Positions 42,000 to 50,562 of a DNA stretch of 64,000 bases are shown here, piece after piece. Each line of letters opens with the position of its first letter. Position 1 is the first letter of the stretch. Where the stretch lies: positions 1,674,001 to 1,738,000 of the forward strand of contig CAWBIU010000001.1 of the NCBI GenBank assembly GCA_963789015.1. The letters are read 5' to 3'. This DNA is from JAOPZW01 sp963789015. Lineage in GTDB: Bacteria; Actinomycetota; Thermoleophilia; Solirubrobacterales; Solirubrobacteraceae. The position numbers and the translations under genes were made by a program. The notes below the pieces were generated by a model. The model was given only the letters and a program-made list of their open reading frames with translations. It was not told where the DNA came from and ran no database searches.

Positions 42000-42862
42000 C
42001 CATGAACGTCGACGAGGCGCTCCTGCGCATGGGCGAGTCGACCTCCGAGGCCGTCGCCGGCGTCCTGCAGATGTTCGGCTCCGACATCGTCGTCCCCGGT
42101 CCCGTGATGATCGCCGGCGCGGCCACCGACCCGCTGGGCGCGGTCCCCGTGCCCGCCGTCGCGACCAGCGTCTCCTACGTCGACGGCGTCACCGGCGGCA
42201 ACGTCTTCGTCATGCCGCTGAAGGCCGCCCGCGCGCTCGCCGCCGCGATGGTGGGCGAGGCCCCGCCCGAGGACGAGGCCACCGAGCTGACCGAGCTCGA
42301 GCTGTCCGCCGTCGGAGAGGCGATGAACCAGATGATGGCCGCCGGCGCGAACGCCACGGCCGCCGTGCTCGGCACCGAGGTCGAGATCGCCCCGCCCGAC
42401 ACGCGCGTGCTCGCGTCGCTCGAGGAGGCGCTCGCCGGCCACGACGAGACGCCGCACATGATCAGCGGCGCGTTCACCGTCTTCAGCGAGCAGTGCCGGC
42501 TCATCCAGCTCGTCCCGAACGCCTTCGTCGTGCGCATGACGCGCGCCCTGGACGAGCTCGGCGCCGAGTACGTCGGCGAGGGGGAGGCGCTCGGCGAGGC
42601 CGAGAGCCAGGGCCTCGACGAGTCGCTGCGCGCCGTCAAGCTGCGCGTGTGGGCCGAGCTCGGCCGCCGCCGCATGCCGGTCGGCGCGCTGATCAGCACG
42701 CCCCCGGGCGCCGTCCTCGAGCTCGATCGCCAGGCCGACGAGCCGGTCGACCTGTACGTCAACGGGATGCGCTTCGCCACCGCCCGCCTCGTCGTCTCCG
42801 ACGGCGGCGAGTGGGCCCTGCGCATCGAGGAGCTGCTGAACGTCGAGGGCATCGGCGCATGA
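41996..42862 (+). CDS. fliY: Motor switch phosphatase FliY/FliN
   Basis: A 288-residue protein. A CheC-like domain with at least one active-site motif (LSAVGEAMNQMMAAGANATA, [S]xxxExxN form) precedes a C-terminal SpoA domain (RRRMPVGALISTPPGAVLEL, then ADEPVDLYVNGMRFATARLV). FliY-type proteins dephosphorylate CheY at the switch. A separate true FliN is encoded at 49603, so both forms coexist. Alternate start ATG lies two codons in. Confidence 0.9.
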   Translation: MTMNVDEALLRMGESTSEAVAGVLQMFGSDIVVPGPVMIAGAATDPLGAVPVPAVATSVSYVDGVTGGNVFVMPLKAARALAAAMVGEAPPEDEATELTELELSAVGEAMNQMMAAGANATAAVLGTEVEIAPPDTRVLASLEEALAGHDETPHMISGAFTVFSEQCRLIQLVPNAFVVRMTRALDELGAEYVGEGEALGEAESQGLDESLRAVKLRVWAELGRRRMPVGALISTPPGAVLELDRQADEPVDLYVNGMRFATARLVVSDGGEWALRIEELLNVEGIGA

Positions 42863-42871
42863 GCCGAACGC

Positions 42872-42898
42872 TCAAGACGTCTGCGCGGTGGCCGATGA
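42872..42898 (+). promoter_or_regulatory. Sigma-28 promoter of cheY
   Basis: GCTCAAG (TCAA at 42872-42875), exactly 15 bases, GCCGATGA at 42891-42898. It lies 10 bases after fliY stops, leaving a leader of about 100 bases for cheY. Confidence 0.8.
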
Positions 42899-43005
42899 CA
42901 TGGGAGCACCACCACCACGTCACCCGCCGAGCTTCGACGAACCACCTGTCCACCACCGTCGCGACCGACGGACGCTTCACACCCTAGGAAGGATCAAGAT
43001 TCGAT

Positions 43006-43365
43006 ATGGCACGCGTTCTCGTTGTCGATGACGCCGCGTTCATGCGCAAGATGGTCAGCGATGCGCTCGTCAAGGGCGGGCACGAGGTCATCGGCGAGGC
43101 CGGCAACGGCGTCGAGGCCGTGGAGCAGTTCCAGGCTCTGCGCCCCGACCTCATGACCCTCGACATCACCATGCCCGAGAAGGACGGCCTCGCCGCCCTG
43201 GCCGACATCATGGCCGCCGACCCGTCGGCCAAGGTCGTGATGTGCTCGGCCCTCGGCCAGGAGTCGAAGGTCCTCGAGGCCATCAAGCTCGGCGCCAAGG
43301 ACTTCGTCGTCAAGCCGTTTCAGCCCGATCGCGTGATCGAGGCGGTCGGCAAGGCGCTCGCCTAG
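43006..43365 (+). CDS. cheY: Chemotaxis response regulator CheY
   Basis: A 119-residue single receiver domain. Acidic pocket VLVVDDAAFMRKM (D8, D9), phosphoacceptor D53 in LMTLDITMPEKDGL, switch Ser81 and K103 in DFVVKPFQPDRV. Phosphorylated by CheA, it binds the motor switch. Own promoter upstream and strong terminator downstream. Confidence 0.96.
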   Translation: MARVLVVDDAAFMRKMVSDALVKGGHEVIGEAGNGVEAVEQFQALRPDLMTLDITMPEKDGLAALADIMAADPSAKVVMCSALGQESKVLEAIKLGAKDFVVKPFQPDRVIEAVGKALA

Positions 43366-43395
43366 CTCCGCACCGACACCTTCCCAGGGACCTTC

Positions 43396-43429
43396 GCGGC
43401 CCCGCACCGGATCTCCGGTGCGGGGCCGC
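43396..43429 (+). terminator. Rho-independent-type terminator after cheY
   Basis: A 15-bp perfect stem (GCGGCCCCGCACCGG and its complement) around ATCT, followed by a short T-rich run (AGTCGTTCT). It closes the cheY unit. Confidence 0.8.
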
Positions 43430-43492
43430 AGTCGTTCTCGGAGCGAACAAGCGTTGAGCACGAACATTCACTGATATCTGGCATACCACCAC

Positions 43493-43519
43493 TCAAAAGG
43501 GCTGATCGGGTGCCGATGA
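43493..43519 (+). promoter_or_regulatory. Sigma-28 promoter of chemoreceptor 1
   Basis: ACTCAAA (TCAA at 43493-43496), exactly 15 bases, GCCGATGA at 43512-43519. 58 bases before the receptor ATG. Confidence 0.8.
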
Positions 43520-43577
43520 ACGGGACCGCAGGGCGAACGCGCCCGCGCCAACCGTCCGTCCCCATCCCTGGAGAACC

Positions 43578-45422
43578 ATGTCCCGTTTCAACGACCTTCG
43601 GCTTGCCCCGCGTCTGGGCATCGCGTTCGGTGCGCTGGTACTGGCCCTCGTGGTCGTCGCCGTCGCCGGTGTCACGAAGATGAACGCGCTCGGCACGAGC
43701 GTCGCTGATCTCGGCGACCACGACATCGTGGCCCTCGAGACCGCCCTGACCGTCGAGCAGCGCCTCACGGCGACCGCCCAGAACACGGTCACCCACCTCT
43801 ACGTCTACGACGGCGACCTGCGCGCGCAGGACCGCATCGAGCGCCAGATCACGTCGGCGCGCGACGCCGACGTCGCCGACCTCAAGAAGCTCGAGGCGGC
43901 GCTGAACGACCCGTCGGCCGCGCCGCTGCTGGCACGCTTCACCGCCGCGCGCGAGCGCTTCGTGAAGGCCTACCGCACCGCGCTCGCCCGCTCCCGCCAG
44001 GAGACCATCCAGAACGTCGAGGAGCGCGACGGCTCGCGCGACTACTACCTCGCCAAGGTCGTCCCCGCGCTCGCGGCCGCCCAGAAGGCCGGCGTCGCGC
44101 TGCGCGAGGAGCTCGACAGCCAGGTCGCCGGGACGCAGAAGGACACCGAGGCCACCGTGGCGTCGGGCCGCATGACGATCATCGTCGCCGGCCTGGTCGC
44201 CGTGCTGCTCGCCGCCGGGCTGGGCCTCCTCGTCGTCCGCTCCATCGTCCGCCCGCTGGCCGTCGTCATCGCGCGCATCGAGATGCTGCGCGACGTCTGC
44301 ATCACCGGCCTGAACCGCGGCATGCAGGCGATGGCCGGCGGCGACCTGACCCACAACGTCGTCCCGTCCACCCCGGAGATCGAGAAGCCGGCCAAGGACG
44401 AGGTCGGTGACGTCGCCCGCGCGCTGAACAGCATGCGCGTCCAGATGGGCGAGGCGATCGGGGCGTACAACCAGTCGCGCGGCCAGCTCGGTGAGCTCGT
44501 CGGTCGCGTGTCGGAGCTCCGCGCAGTCGCTGAGCGCCGCGTCGCAGCAGATGGCGACGACCTCCGAGGAGGCCGGTCGCGCCGTCGGTGAGATCGCGTC
44601 GGCCGTGGGCGAGGTGGCCCAGGGTGCCGAGCGCCAGGTGCGCGCGGTGGAGCAGGCCAAGCTGGCGACCGAGGAGGTCGCGGCGGCCAGCGGCGTGTCC
44701 GCGCAGAACGCGCAGGAGACGGCGGCCGCCGCCGTCACCGCCCGCGAGATCGCCGAGCAGGGCGCCGGCGCCGTCGCGCAGGCCTCCGAGGCGATGACCG
44801 CGGTGCGGGACTCATCGGTGGAGGCGACGGACGCGATCCGTGGGCTGGGCGCGAAGTCGGAGCAGATCGAGGGCATCGTGGCCACGATCACGGGGATCGC
44901 CGAGCAGACGAACCTGCTGGCGCTGAACGCGGCCATCGAGGCGGCGCGGGCCGGTGAGCAGGGCCGCGGCTTCGCGGTCGTGGCCGAGGAGGTGCGCAAG
45001 CTGGCCGAGGAGAGCCAGTCCGCGGCCGCCTCGATCGCCACGCTGATCGCCGAGATCCAGGGCGAGACGGCCAAGGCCGTCGACGTGGTCGAGGACGGCG
45101 CCAAGCGCACGCAGGACGGCGTCACCACCGTCGAGCAGGCGCGCGAGTCGTTCCTGGCGCTCGGCGAGTCGGTGCAGGACATGAACGGCCGCGTCGACCA
45201 GATCGCCGCCGCCATCCAGCAGATCGCGTCGTCGAGCTCCCAGGTTCAGGCGGACATGGGCGAGGTCGCCGCCGTCGCCGAGGAGTCCTCGGCCTCGAGC
45301 GAGCAGGTCTCGGCCTCGACGCAGCAGACGAGCGCCTCGACGCAGCAGATCGCCGCGTCCGCCCAGGAGCTCGCCCGCACGCCGAGGAGCTCGAGCGGCT
45401 CGTCGGCCAGTTCACCATCTAG
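43578..45422 (+). CDS. Methyl-accepting chemotaxis protein 1, with two compensating frameshifts
   Basis: The expected receptor is about 614 codons. Two membrane segments (about residues 13-33 and 195-216, MTIIVAGLVAVLLAAGLGLL) flank an extracytoplasmic four-helix-type sensor. HAMP and signalling domain follow. The frame breaks at about 44517, where one extra C (GAG-C-TCC) shifts the reading, and is restored at about 45380, where one base is missing (CAC-GCC against CACCGCC in receptor 2). Reading through both gives GQLGELVGRVSESAQSLSAA and the normal AEELERLVGQFTI end at TAG 45420-45422. Real mutation, programmed event or assembly error cannot be told apart. Sensed ligand unknown. Confidence 0.8.
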
Positions 45423-45448
45423 CCCGCCGGCGACACCCGGCTCGACCG

Positions 45449-45474
45449 CGACGGCCGCCCTCGGGCGGCCGTCG
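45449..45474 (+). terminator. Terminator stem-loop after chemoreceptor 1
   Basis: CGACGGCCGCCC and GGGCGGCCGTCG form a near-perfect stem with a tiny loop, followed by CTCGTTC. It lies 27 bases after the receptor stop. Confidence 0.75.
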
Positions 45475-45538
45475 CTCGTTCGGGACCGCCACTCCCGCCG
45501 AACGGGCTCACGGTGGCTCGGAACATGTGCGCGATGCC

Positions 45539-45565
45539 TCAAGACATGGGCCGTGCGGTCGATCT
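45539..45565 (+). promoter_or_regulatory. Sigma-28 promoter of chemoreceptor 2
   Basis: CCTCAAG (TCAA at 45539-45542), exactly 15 bases, GTCGATCT at 45558-45565, a less perfect -10. 64 bases before the receptor ATG. Confidence 0.65.
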
Positions 45566-45629
45566 CTGCGGTACGTCGCGGTGGAGCGACGTGGATGGAC
45601 CAATCTCTTTCTCAACCCGGAGCACCCCC

Positions 45630-47438
45630 ATGCCCCAGCGCATCACCATCCTGACCAAGCTGCTCGGCGCGTTCGCGGCCGTGCTCGTCGCGCTCGCGGT
45701 CGTCGCGTGGCTCGGCAGCAGCGGCATCGCCCAGACGGCCGGCGACACCCGCGGCCTCATGGGCGAGTTCGAGGAGGTCGAGGGCACCCTCGGCCAGACG
45801 CAGGCCGCCGGCCGCGTCGTCCTCGCCGCCGAGGCCGTCGCGGAGGCCGCTCCGGCCCGCCGCGCCGCCCTGCGCGCCGACTACCGCCGCCAGCGTGACG
45901 CGCTGGCCAAGGAGTTCGGCGACCTCGGCGCCGAGGTCGCGGCCTCCGGCACGAACGCCGGCGCCTCGGACGAGGTCGCGAAGGTCAAGGCCATCACCGG
46001 CTCGTGGGCCACGCTCGTCGCGCGCCTCGACGCCTCCGTCGCCTCGCCCAAGCCCGGCGACGGCGCGCGCATCCGCCAGGCCTTCCTGGCCTTCGACGCG
46101 GCCCAGGCCGACATCGCCAAGACGCACCGCAGCGAGGCCGACGGCGCGCTCGCCGAGGCCGGCGCCCGCGCCTCCGCCGAGCGTCGCAAGCTGACCATCA
46201 TCGCCATCGTGGCGGCCCTGCTCGCGGCCGGCCTCGCGTGGTTCATCGCGCGCGGCATGAAGCGCTCGATCGACACGATCGTCGACCGCCTGCAGACGCT
46301 GCAGGGCCACGACATCACCGGCCTGCGCAACGGGCTGGACGCGTTCGCCCGCGGCGACCTGACCCAGACGATCACGCCCGACGCGCCGGCGATCGAGCGA
46401 TTCTCGGCCGACGAGCTCGGCGACGTCGCGCGCTCGGTCAACGAGATCCGCGAGCAGATCATCGCCTCGCTCGACGCCTACAACGAGTCGCGCAGCCAGC
46501 TGACGCAGCTCGTCGGCCAGGTCTCCGACTCGGCCCAGTCGCTGACCGCGGCGTCGGCCCAGATGGCCACGACCTCGGGTGAGGCCGGTCGCGCCGTCAC
46601 CGAGATCGCGTCGGCCGTGGGCGAGGTGGCCCAGGGCGCCGAGCGCCAGGTGCGCGCGGTCGAGCAGGCCAAGCTGGCGACCGAGGAGGTCGCGGTGGCC
46701 AGCGGCGTGTCCGCGCAGAACGCGCAGGAGACCGCCGAGGCGGGCGAGCTGGCCCGTACGGTGGCCGAGCAGGGCGCCGGCGCGGTCGCGCAGGCGTCCG
46801 AGGCGATGAGCGCCGTGCGCGAGTCGTCGCTGCAGGCGACGGACGCGATCCGCGGCCTGGGCGCGAAGTCCGAGCAGATCGGCGGCATCGTCGCCACGAT
46901 CACGGGCATCGCGGAGCAGACGAACCTGCTGGCGCTGAACGCGGCCATCGAGGCCGCCCGCGCCGGCGAGCAGGGCCGCGGCTTCGCCGTGGTCGCCGAG
47001 GAGGTCCGCAAGTTGGCCGAGGAGAGCCAGTCCGCCGCCGCCTCGATCGCCGGCCTGATCGCCGAGATCCAGGGCGAGACCGCCAAGGCCGTCGAGGTCG
47101 TCGAGGACGGCGCCCGCCGGACCGAGGACGGCGTCGCGACCGTCGAGCAGGCGCGCGAGTCCTTCCTCGCGCTCGGCACCTCGGTGCAGGACATGAACGC
47201 CCGGGTCGACCAGATCGCCTCGGCGATCCAGCAGATCGCGTCGTCCTCGCAGCAGGTGCAGGCGGACATGGGCGAGGTCGCCGCGGTGGCCGAGGAGTCC
47301 TCGGCCTCGAGCGAGCAGGTGTCGGCCTCGACGCAGCAGACGAGCGCGTCGACCGAGCAGATCGCCGCGTCGGCGCAGGAGCTGGCGCGCACCGCCGAGG
47401 AGCTCGAGCGGCTCGTCGGGCGCTTCGAGCTCGCCTAG
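45630..47438 (+). CDS. Methyl-accepting chemotaxis protein 2
   Basis: A 602-residue receptor. TM1 is at about residues 9-29 (LLGAFAAVLVALAVVAWLGS), a helical sensor follows, TM2 at about 187-207 (TIIAIVAALLAAGLAWFIAR), then HAMP. The signalling tip is GIAEQTNLLALNAAIEAARA with GRGFAVVAEEVRKLAEES. The start has GGAG upstream; a 39-codon upstream extension overlaps the promoter. The signalling half is nearly identical to receptor 1, while the sensor halves are unrelated. No C-terminal pentapeptide for CheR docking. Confidence 0.95.
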   Translation: MPQRITILTKLLGAFAAVLVALAVVAWLGSSGIAQTAGDTRGLMGEFEEVEGTLGQTQAAGRVVLAAEAVAEAAPARRAALRADYRRQRDALAKEFGDLGAEVAASGTNAGASDEVAKVKAITGSWATLVARLDASVASPKPGDGARIRQAFLAFDAAQADIAKTHRSEADGALAEAGARASAERRKLTIIAIVAALLAAGLAWFIARGMKRSIDTIVDRLQTLQGHDITGLRNGLDAFARGDLTQTITPDAPAIERFSADELGDVARSVNEIREQIIASLDAYNESRSQLTQLVGQVSDSAQSLTAASAQMATTSGEAGRAVTEIASAVGEVAQGAERQVRAVEQAKLATEEVAVASGVSAQNAQETAEAGELARTVAEQGAGAVAQASEAMSAVRESSLQATDAIRGLGAKSEQIGGIVATITGIAEQTNLLALNAAIEAARAGEQGRGFAVVAEEVRKLAEESQSAAASIAGLIAEIQGETAKAVEVVEDGARRTEDGVATVEQARESFLALGTSVQDMNARVDQIASAIQQIASSSQQVQADMGEVAAVAEESSASSEQVSASTQQTSASTEQIAASAQELARTAEELERLVGRFELA

Positions 47439-47466
47439 CGGCGGCTCATCAGACGGGCAGGACCAC

Positions 47467-47501
47467 GACGGCCGTGGGCGCTGGGGGCGCCCACGGCCGT
47501 C
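47467..47501 (+). terminator. Strong terminator after chemoreceptor 2
   Basis: A 15-bp perfect stem (GACGGCCGTGGGCGC and complement) around TGGGG, followed by ATTCGTTCT. It ends the chemoreceptor unit and isolates it from the LysE gene. Confidence 0.8.
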
Positions 47502-47525
47502 ATTCGTTCTGGGAGAATCCGCTCC

Positions 47526-48149
47526 GTGGACTCGCTCGTCGTCGGCTTCGGACTGGGGTTCTTCGTCGCCCTGCAGCTCGGCCCGATGTCGCTGCTGTTG
47601 ATCCGGTCGACGCTGCGCGCGGGGTGGGCCGTCGGCCTGGCCATCGGAGCCGGCATCGCGCTCATCGACGCCCTCTATGCGGCGGCGGGCGCGGCCGGCG
47701 CGGCGCCGCTGCTGGCCTTCGAGCCGGTGCGCACCGGGCTCGGCCTGCTCGGCGCCGTCGTGCTCGTGGTGCTCGGCGCCCGGACCCTGTGGAGCGCGTT
47801 CCGTGTGCGCCACGGGGGAGAGGCCGACGCCGAGGTCGCGACCCCGCGGCGCGCCTTCCTCACCGCCCTCGCCGGCACGGCCTCCAACCCGTCGACGATC
47901 GCCTCGTGGGCGGCGATCTTCGCCGCCGCCAGCGTCGCCGGCGCCGCCGGCAGCTCGGGCGGCGCGGTGCTGCTCGTCGCGGGCGTGGGGATCGGCAGCC
48001 TGACGTGGGTGACGCTGCTGGCCAGCGGCACGGCGATCGCCCGCCGCGCGGCCGGCGACCGCGCGATCCGGATCGCCGACGCGGTCGCGGGCATCGGGCT
48101 GGTCGGCTTCGGGGGCGTGCTCGCCGTCGGGGCCACCCAAGAGGACTGA
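47526..48149 (+). CDS. LysE/RhtB family exporter
   Basis: A 207-residue membrane protein with about six hydrophobic segments. GLGFFVALQLGPMSLLLIRS at the N-terminus is the LysE/RhtB signature (G-GPN/GPM area), and FLTALAGTASNPSTIASWAA is the second. Exports amino acids or related small molecules. GTG start with GGGAG upstream. It is not flagellar; with the next gene it forms an insert in the island. Confidence 0.88.
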   Translation: MDSLVVGFGLGFFVALQLGPMSLLLIRSTLRAGWAVGLAIGAGIALIDALYAAAGAAGAAPLLAFEPVRTGLGLLGAVVLVVLGARTLWSAFRVRHGGEADAEVATPRRAFLTALAGTASNPSTIASWAAIFAAASVAGAAGSSGGAVLLVAGVGIGSLTWVTLLASGTAIARRAAGDRAIRIADAVAGIGLVGFGGVLAVGATQED

Positions 48150-48212
48150 ACGGTCCCGCCGGGCGACGGAGGGGCGTTGTGAGCGCGGGCCCGGGCATGG
48201 GAGGGTGCGCGG

Positions 48213-49616
48213 ATGCCCGCCTTCGATCCCGGCCTGCTGCGCCACACCGCCGACCTCGCCGCCGCCCACCTCGGCTCGCTCGACGACCGCCACGCCGGCC
48301 CGCGCGCCTCCGTGAGCGAGCTGCGCGCGGCGCTGCACGGCCCGCTGCCCGAGGACGGACTCGAGCCCGAGACCGTGATCGACGAGCTCACGGCCGCCGT
48401 CCAGCCCGGGCTCGCGGCGTCGCCGGGCGGGCGCTACTTCGGCTTCGTCACCGGCGGCGCCCTGCCTGCCGCGCTGGCCGCCGACTGGCTGACCTCGGCG
48501 TGGGACCAGAACAGCTTCAGCGCCGTCTCCTCGCCCGCCGCGGGCGCCGTCGAGGCCGTCGCCGCGGAGTGGCTGCTCGAGCTGCTCGGGCTGCCCGCGG
48601 GCGCGAGCGTCGGCTTCGTCACCGGCGCGCAGATGGCGAACGTCACCGCGCTCGCCGCCGCCCGCCACGCGGTGCTCGAGCGCGCGGGCTGGGACGTCGC
48701 CGAGCAGGGCCTCTTCGGCGCGCCCGCGGTCGAGGTCCTCGTCGGCGCCGAGGCGCACGTGACCGTCGCCCGCGCGCTGCGGCTGCTCGGTTTCGGCCGG
48801 GCGAGCATCACCGAGGTCGAGGCCGACGACCAGGGGCGGATGCGCGCGGACGCGCTGGAGCGCGCGCTCGCCGCCGGCGAGGGCCCGGCGATCGTCGTCG
48901 CCCAGGCGGGCAACGTCAACAGCGGCGCGTTCGACCCGCTCGGCGCGATCGCCGACGCGGCCCGCGCCCGCGACGCCTGGGTGCACGTCGACGGCGCCTT
49001 CGGGCTGTGGGCCGCTGCCAGCCCGCAGCTGGCAGACCTCGTCGACGGGGTGGAGCGCGCCGACTCGTGGGCCACCGACGGGCACAAGTGGCTCAACGTG
49101 CCCTACGACTGCGGCGTCGTCGCCGTCGCCGATCCCGCGGCGCACCGCGCGGCGATGGCGATCGCCGCTGCCTACCTCGTGCGCGCCTCCGACGAGGAGC
49201 GCTCGAACTCCGACTACGCGCCCGAGGCTTCGCGGCGCGGGCGCGGCTTCGCCGTCTACGCGGCGCTGCGCTCGCTCGGGCGTCGCGGCGTCGTCGATCT
49301 GGTGGACCGCTGCTGCGCGCACGCGCGGCGGATGGCGGCGACGCTCGAGCAGGAGCCGGCGATCGAGATCCTCAACGACGTGGTGATCAACCAGGTGCTC
49401 GTGCGCGTCGGCGGCGACGATGCGGCGACGGACGCTGCGGTGGCCGCGGTGCAGGCCGACGGGACGTGCTGGCTGGGTTCGACGCGCTGGCACGGCCGGG
49501 CGGCGATGCGCATCTCGATCTCGAGCTGGGCGACGACGGAGGACGATGTCGACCGCAGCGCGGAGGCGATCCGGGCCGCGGCGCGCGCGGCGACGGCGGT
49601 GGCTACTGGGGCGTGA
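48213..49616 (+). CDS. Group II pyridoxal-phosphate-dependent decarboxylase/aminotransferase
   Basis: A 467-residue PLP enzyme of the DDC/GAD family. It contains VGFVTGAQMANVTALAAARH, NVNSGAFDPLGAIADAARAR, VHVDGAFGLWAAASP (PLP-ring Asp) and the Lys in SWATDGHKWLNVPYDCGVV. Expected to decarboxylate an aromatic or acidic amino acid. The substrate is unknown. It follows an amino-acid exporter gene, which may act on related compounds. Overlaps the convergent fliN by 14 bases. Confidence 0.88.
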   Translation: MPAFDPGLLRHTADLAAAHLGSLDDRHAGPRASVSELRAALHGPLPEDGLEPETVIDELTAAVQPGLAASPGGRYFGFVTGGALPAALAADWLTSAWDQNSFSAVSSPAAGAVEAVAAEWLLELLGLPAGASVGFVTGAQMANVTALAAARHAVLERAGWDVAEQGLFGAPAVEVLVGAEAHVTVARALRLLGFGRASITEVEADDQGRMRADALERALAAGEGPAIVVAQAGNVNSGAFDPLGAIADAARARDAWVHVDGAFGLWAAASPQLADLVDGVERADSWATDGHKWLNVPYDCGVVAVADPAAHRAAMAIAAAYLVRASDEERSNSDYAPEASRRGRGFAVYAALRSLGRRGVVDLVDRCCAHARRMAATLEQEPAIEILNDVVINQVLVRVGGDDAATDAAVAAVQADGTCWLGSTRWHGRAAMRISISSWATTEDDVDRSAEAIRAAARAATAVATGA

Positions 49617-50010
49617 CGTCGCCAGCGGTGGGCGACGCGATGACCTCGGTGACGCGCAGGCCGAACTCCTCGTCGATGACGACGACCTCGCCGCGGGCGA
49701 TGATGCGCCCGTTGACGAGCAGGTCGACCGGCTCGCCGGCCATCCGGTTCAGCGTGATGATCGAGCCGGGGCCGAGCGCGAGCGCGTCGCCGATCGTCAT
49801 CTTCGTGCGCCCGATCTCGACCGCGACCTCGACGGGCACGGCGTGCAGCCGCCCGAGGTCGCCATCGACGGGCGCGCCCGACAGCGCATGCAGCGGCGCC
49901 CCGGCCGGATCGGCCACGTGGTGGGCGTCGACGAGCTCACCCATCAGGTCGGCGGGCTCGGCGAAATGCTGGTCGGTCATCACGGACTCCACAGATGGCT
50001 CCTGGGTCAC
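49603..50010 (-). CDS. fliN: Flagellar motor switch protein FliN
   Basis: A 135-residue C-ring protein consisting of a short N-terminal tail and one SpoA domain: HAVPVEVAVEIGRTKMTIGD, LALGPGSIITLNRMAGEPVD, and LVNGRIIARGEVVVIDEEFG. GTG start overlaps the fliL stop by four bases (GTGA), so fliL-fliN is coupled. It coexists with the longer FliY. Confidence 0.92.
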   Translation of the reverse strand: MTQEPSVESVMTDQHFAEPADLMGELVDAHHVADPAGAPLHALSGAPVDGDLGRLHAVPVEVAVEIGRTKMTIGDALALGPGSIITLNRMAGEPVDLLVNGRIIARGEVVVIDEEFGLRVTEVIASPTAGDVTPQ

Positions 50011-50456
50011 TGAACGGCGAGGTCGGTGAAGAGGATCTCCTCGACCTTCACGTCGGTGTTCTTCTTGATCGACTTGAGGAGCTTCTTCTTGAGCTTGTCA
50101 CGGCCCTTTCGCGTGACGAGGTCGTCGGCGCTGTCGTCCGTGATGTCGTCGGTGATGAGATCGCGGATGACGGCCTCCTGCGGAAGCGTGCCGAAGCCCT
50201 CCGGCGGGGTCGCCGCGGCGCCGTGGCCGCCGGCCTCGGCGGCCGTCGCCTGGTGCGGGTCGAGCACGAGGCCGACGTTGAGCTTGGCGTAGCGACCGTC
50301 GGCCAGGTTGAGCAGGAACTCCTTGGGGAGGATGTAGACGGCGCCCTCGATCTTGGGCTTCGGCGCCGCCTCCTTGGGCTTGGCGAGCACGAACTTGTAC
50401 GCGCCGCCGAGCACGAGCAGCAGCAGGACCGGCGCGATGATCTTGATCTTGGACAC
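50007..50456 (-). CDS. fliL: Flagellar basal body-associated protein FliL (copy 1)
   Basis: A 149-residue membrane-anchored protein (MSKIKIIAPVLLLLVLGGAY, one membrane segment). The periplasmic domain has VYILPKEFLLNLADGRYAKL and the ending VKVEEILFTDLAVQ, typical of FliL. GTG start is only 7 bases after the -10 box of its promoter, so the mRNA should be close to leaderless. Second copy at 52611 is a clear paralogue. Confidence 0.92.
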   Translation of the reverse strand: MSKIKIIAPVLLLLVLGGAYKFVLAKPKEAAPKPKIEGAVYILPKEFLLNLADGRYAKLNVGLVLDPHQATAAEAGGHGAAATPPEGFGTLPQEAVIRDLITDDITDDSADDLVTRKGRDKLKKKLLKSIKKNTDVKVEEILFTDLAVQ

Positions 50457-50463
50457 GGCGCCG

Positions 50464-50490
50464 TCATCGGACCGGTCCGGGCCGTCTTGA
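50464..50490 (-). promoter_or_regulatory. Sigma-28 promoter of fliL-fliN, abutting the start codon
   Basis: On the minus strand: GCTCAAG (TCAA at 50490-50487), exactly 15 bases, TCCGATGA at 50471-50464. The GTG start of fliL begins at 50456, leaving only seven bases. No SD is visible. Confidence 0.78.
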
Positions 50491-50562
50491 GCGCGCCCGG
50501 CCGACCGTCCGAGCGCTCCACGCGCGCGCGTGGACGTAGCGGGCGGGGAGCCGAGGCCCGGG

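Noticed and set aside
43440..43455. Possible second SOS-like site (CGAACAAGCGTTGA)
   Set aside because: The right half is GTTGA, not GTTCG; it is not a full match and sits in the intergenic terminator-promoter gap.
45612..49493. Very long open frame on the minus strand across the second chemoreceptor, LysE and PLP genes
   Set aside because: It is opposite to clearly recognised genes and shows only Arg/Ala/Gly-rich nonsense composition; such open frames are common in very GC-rich DNA.
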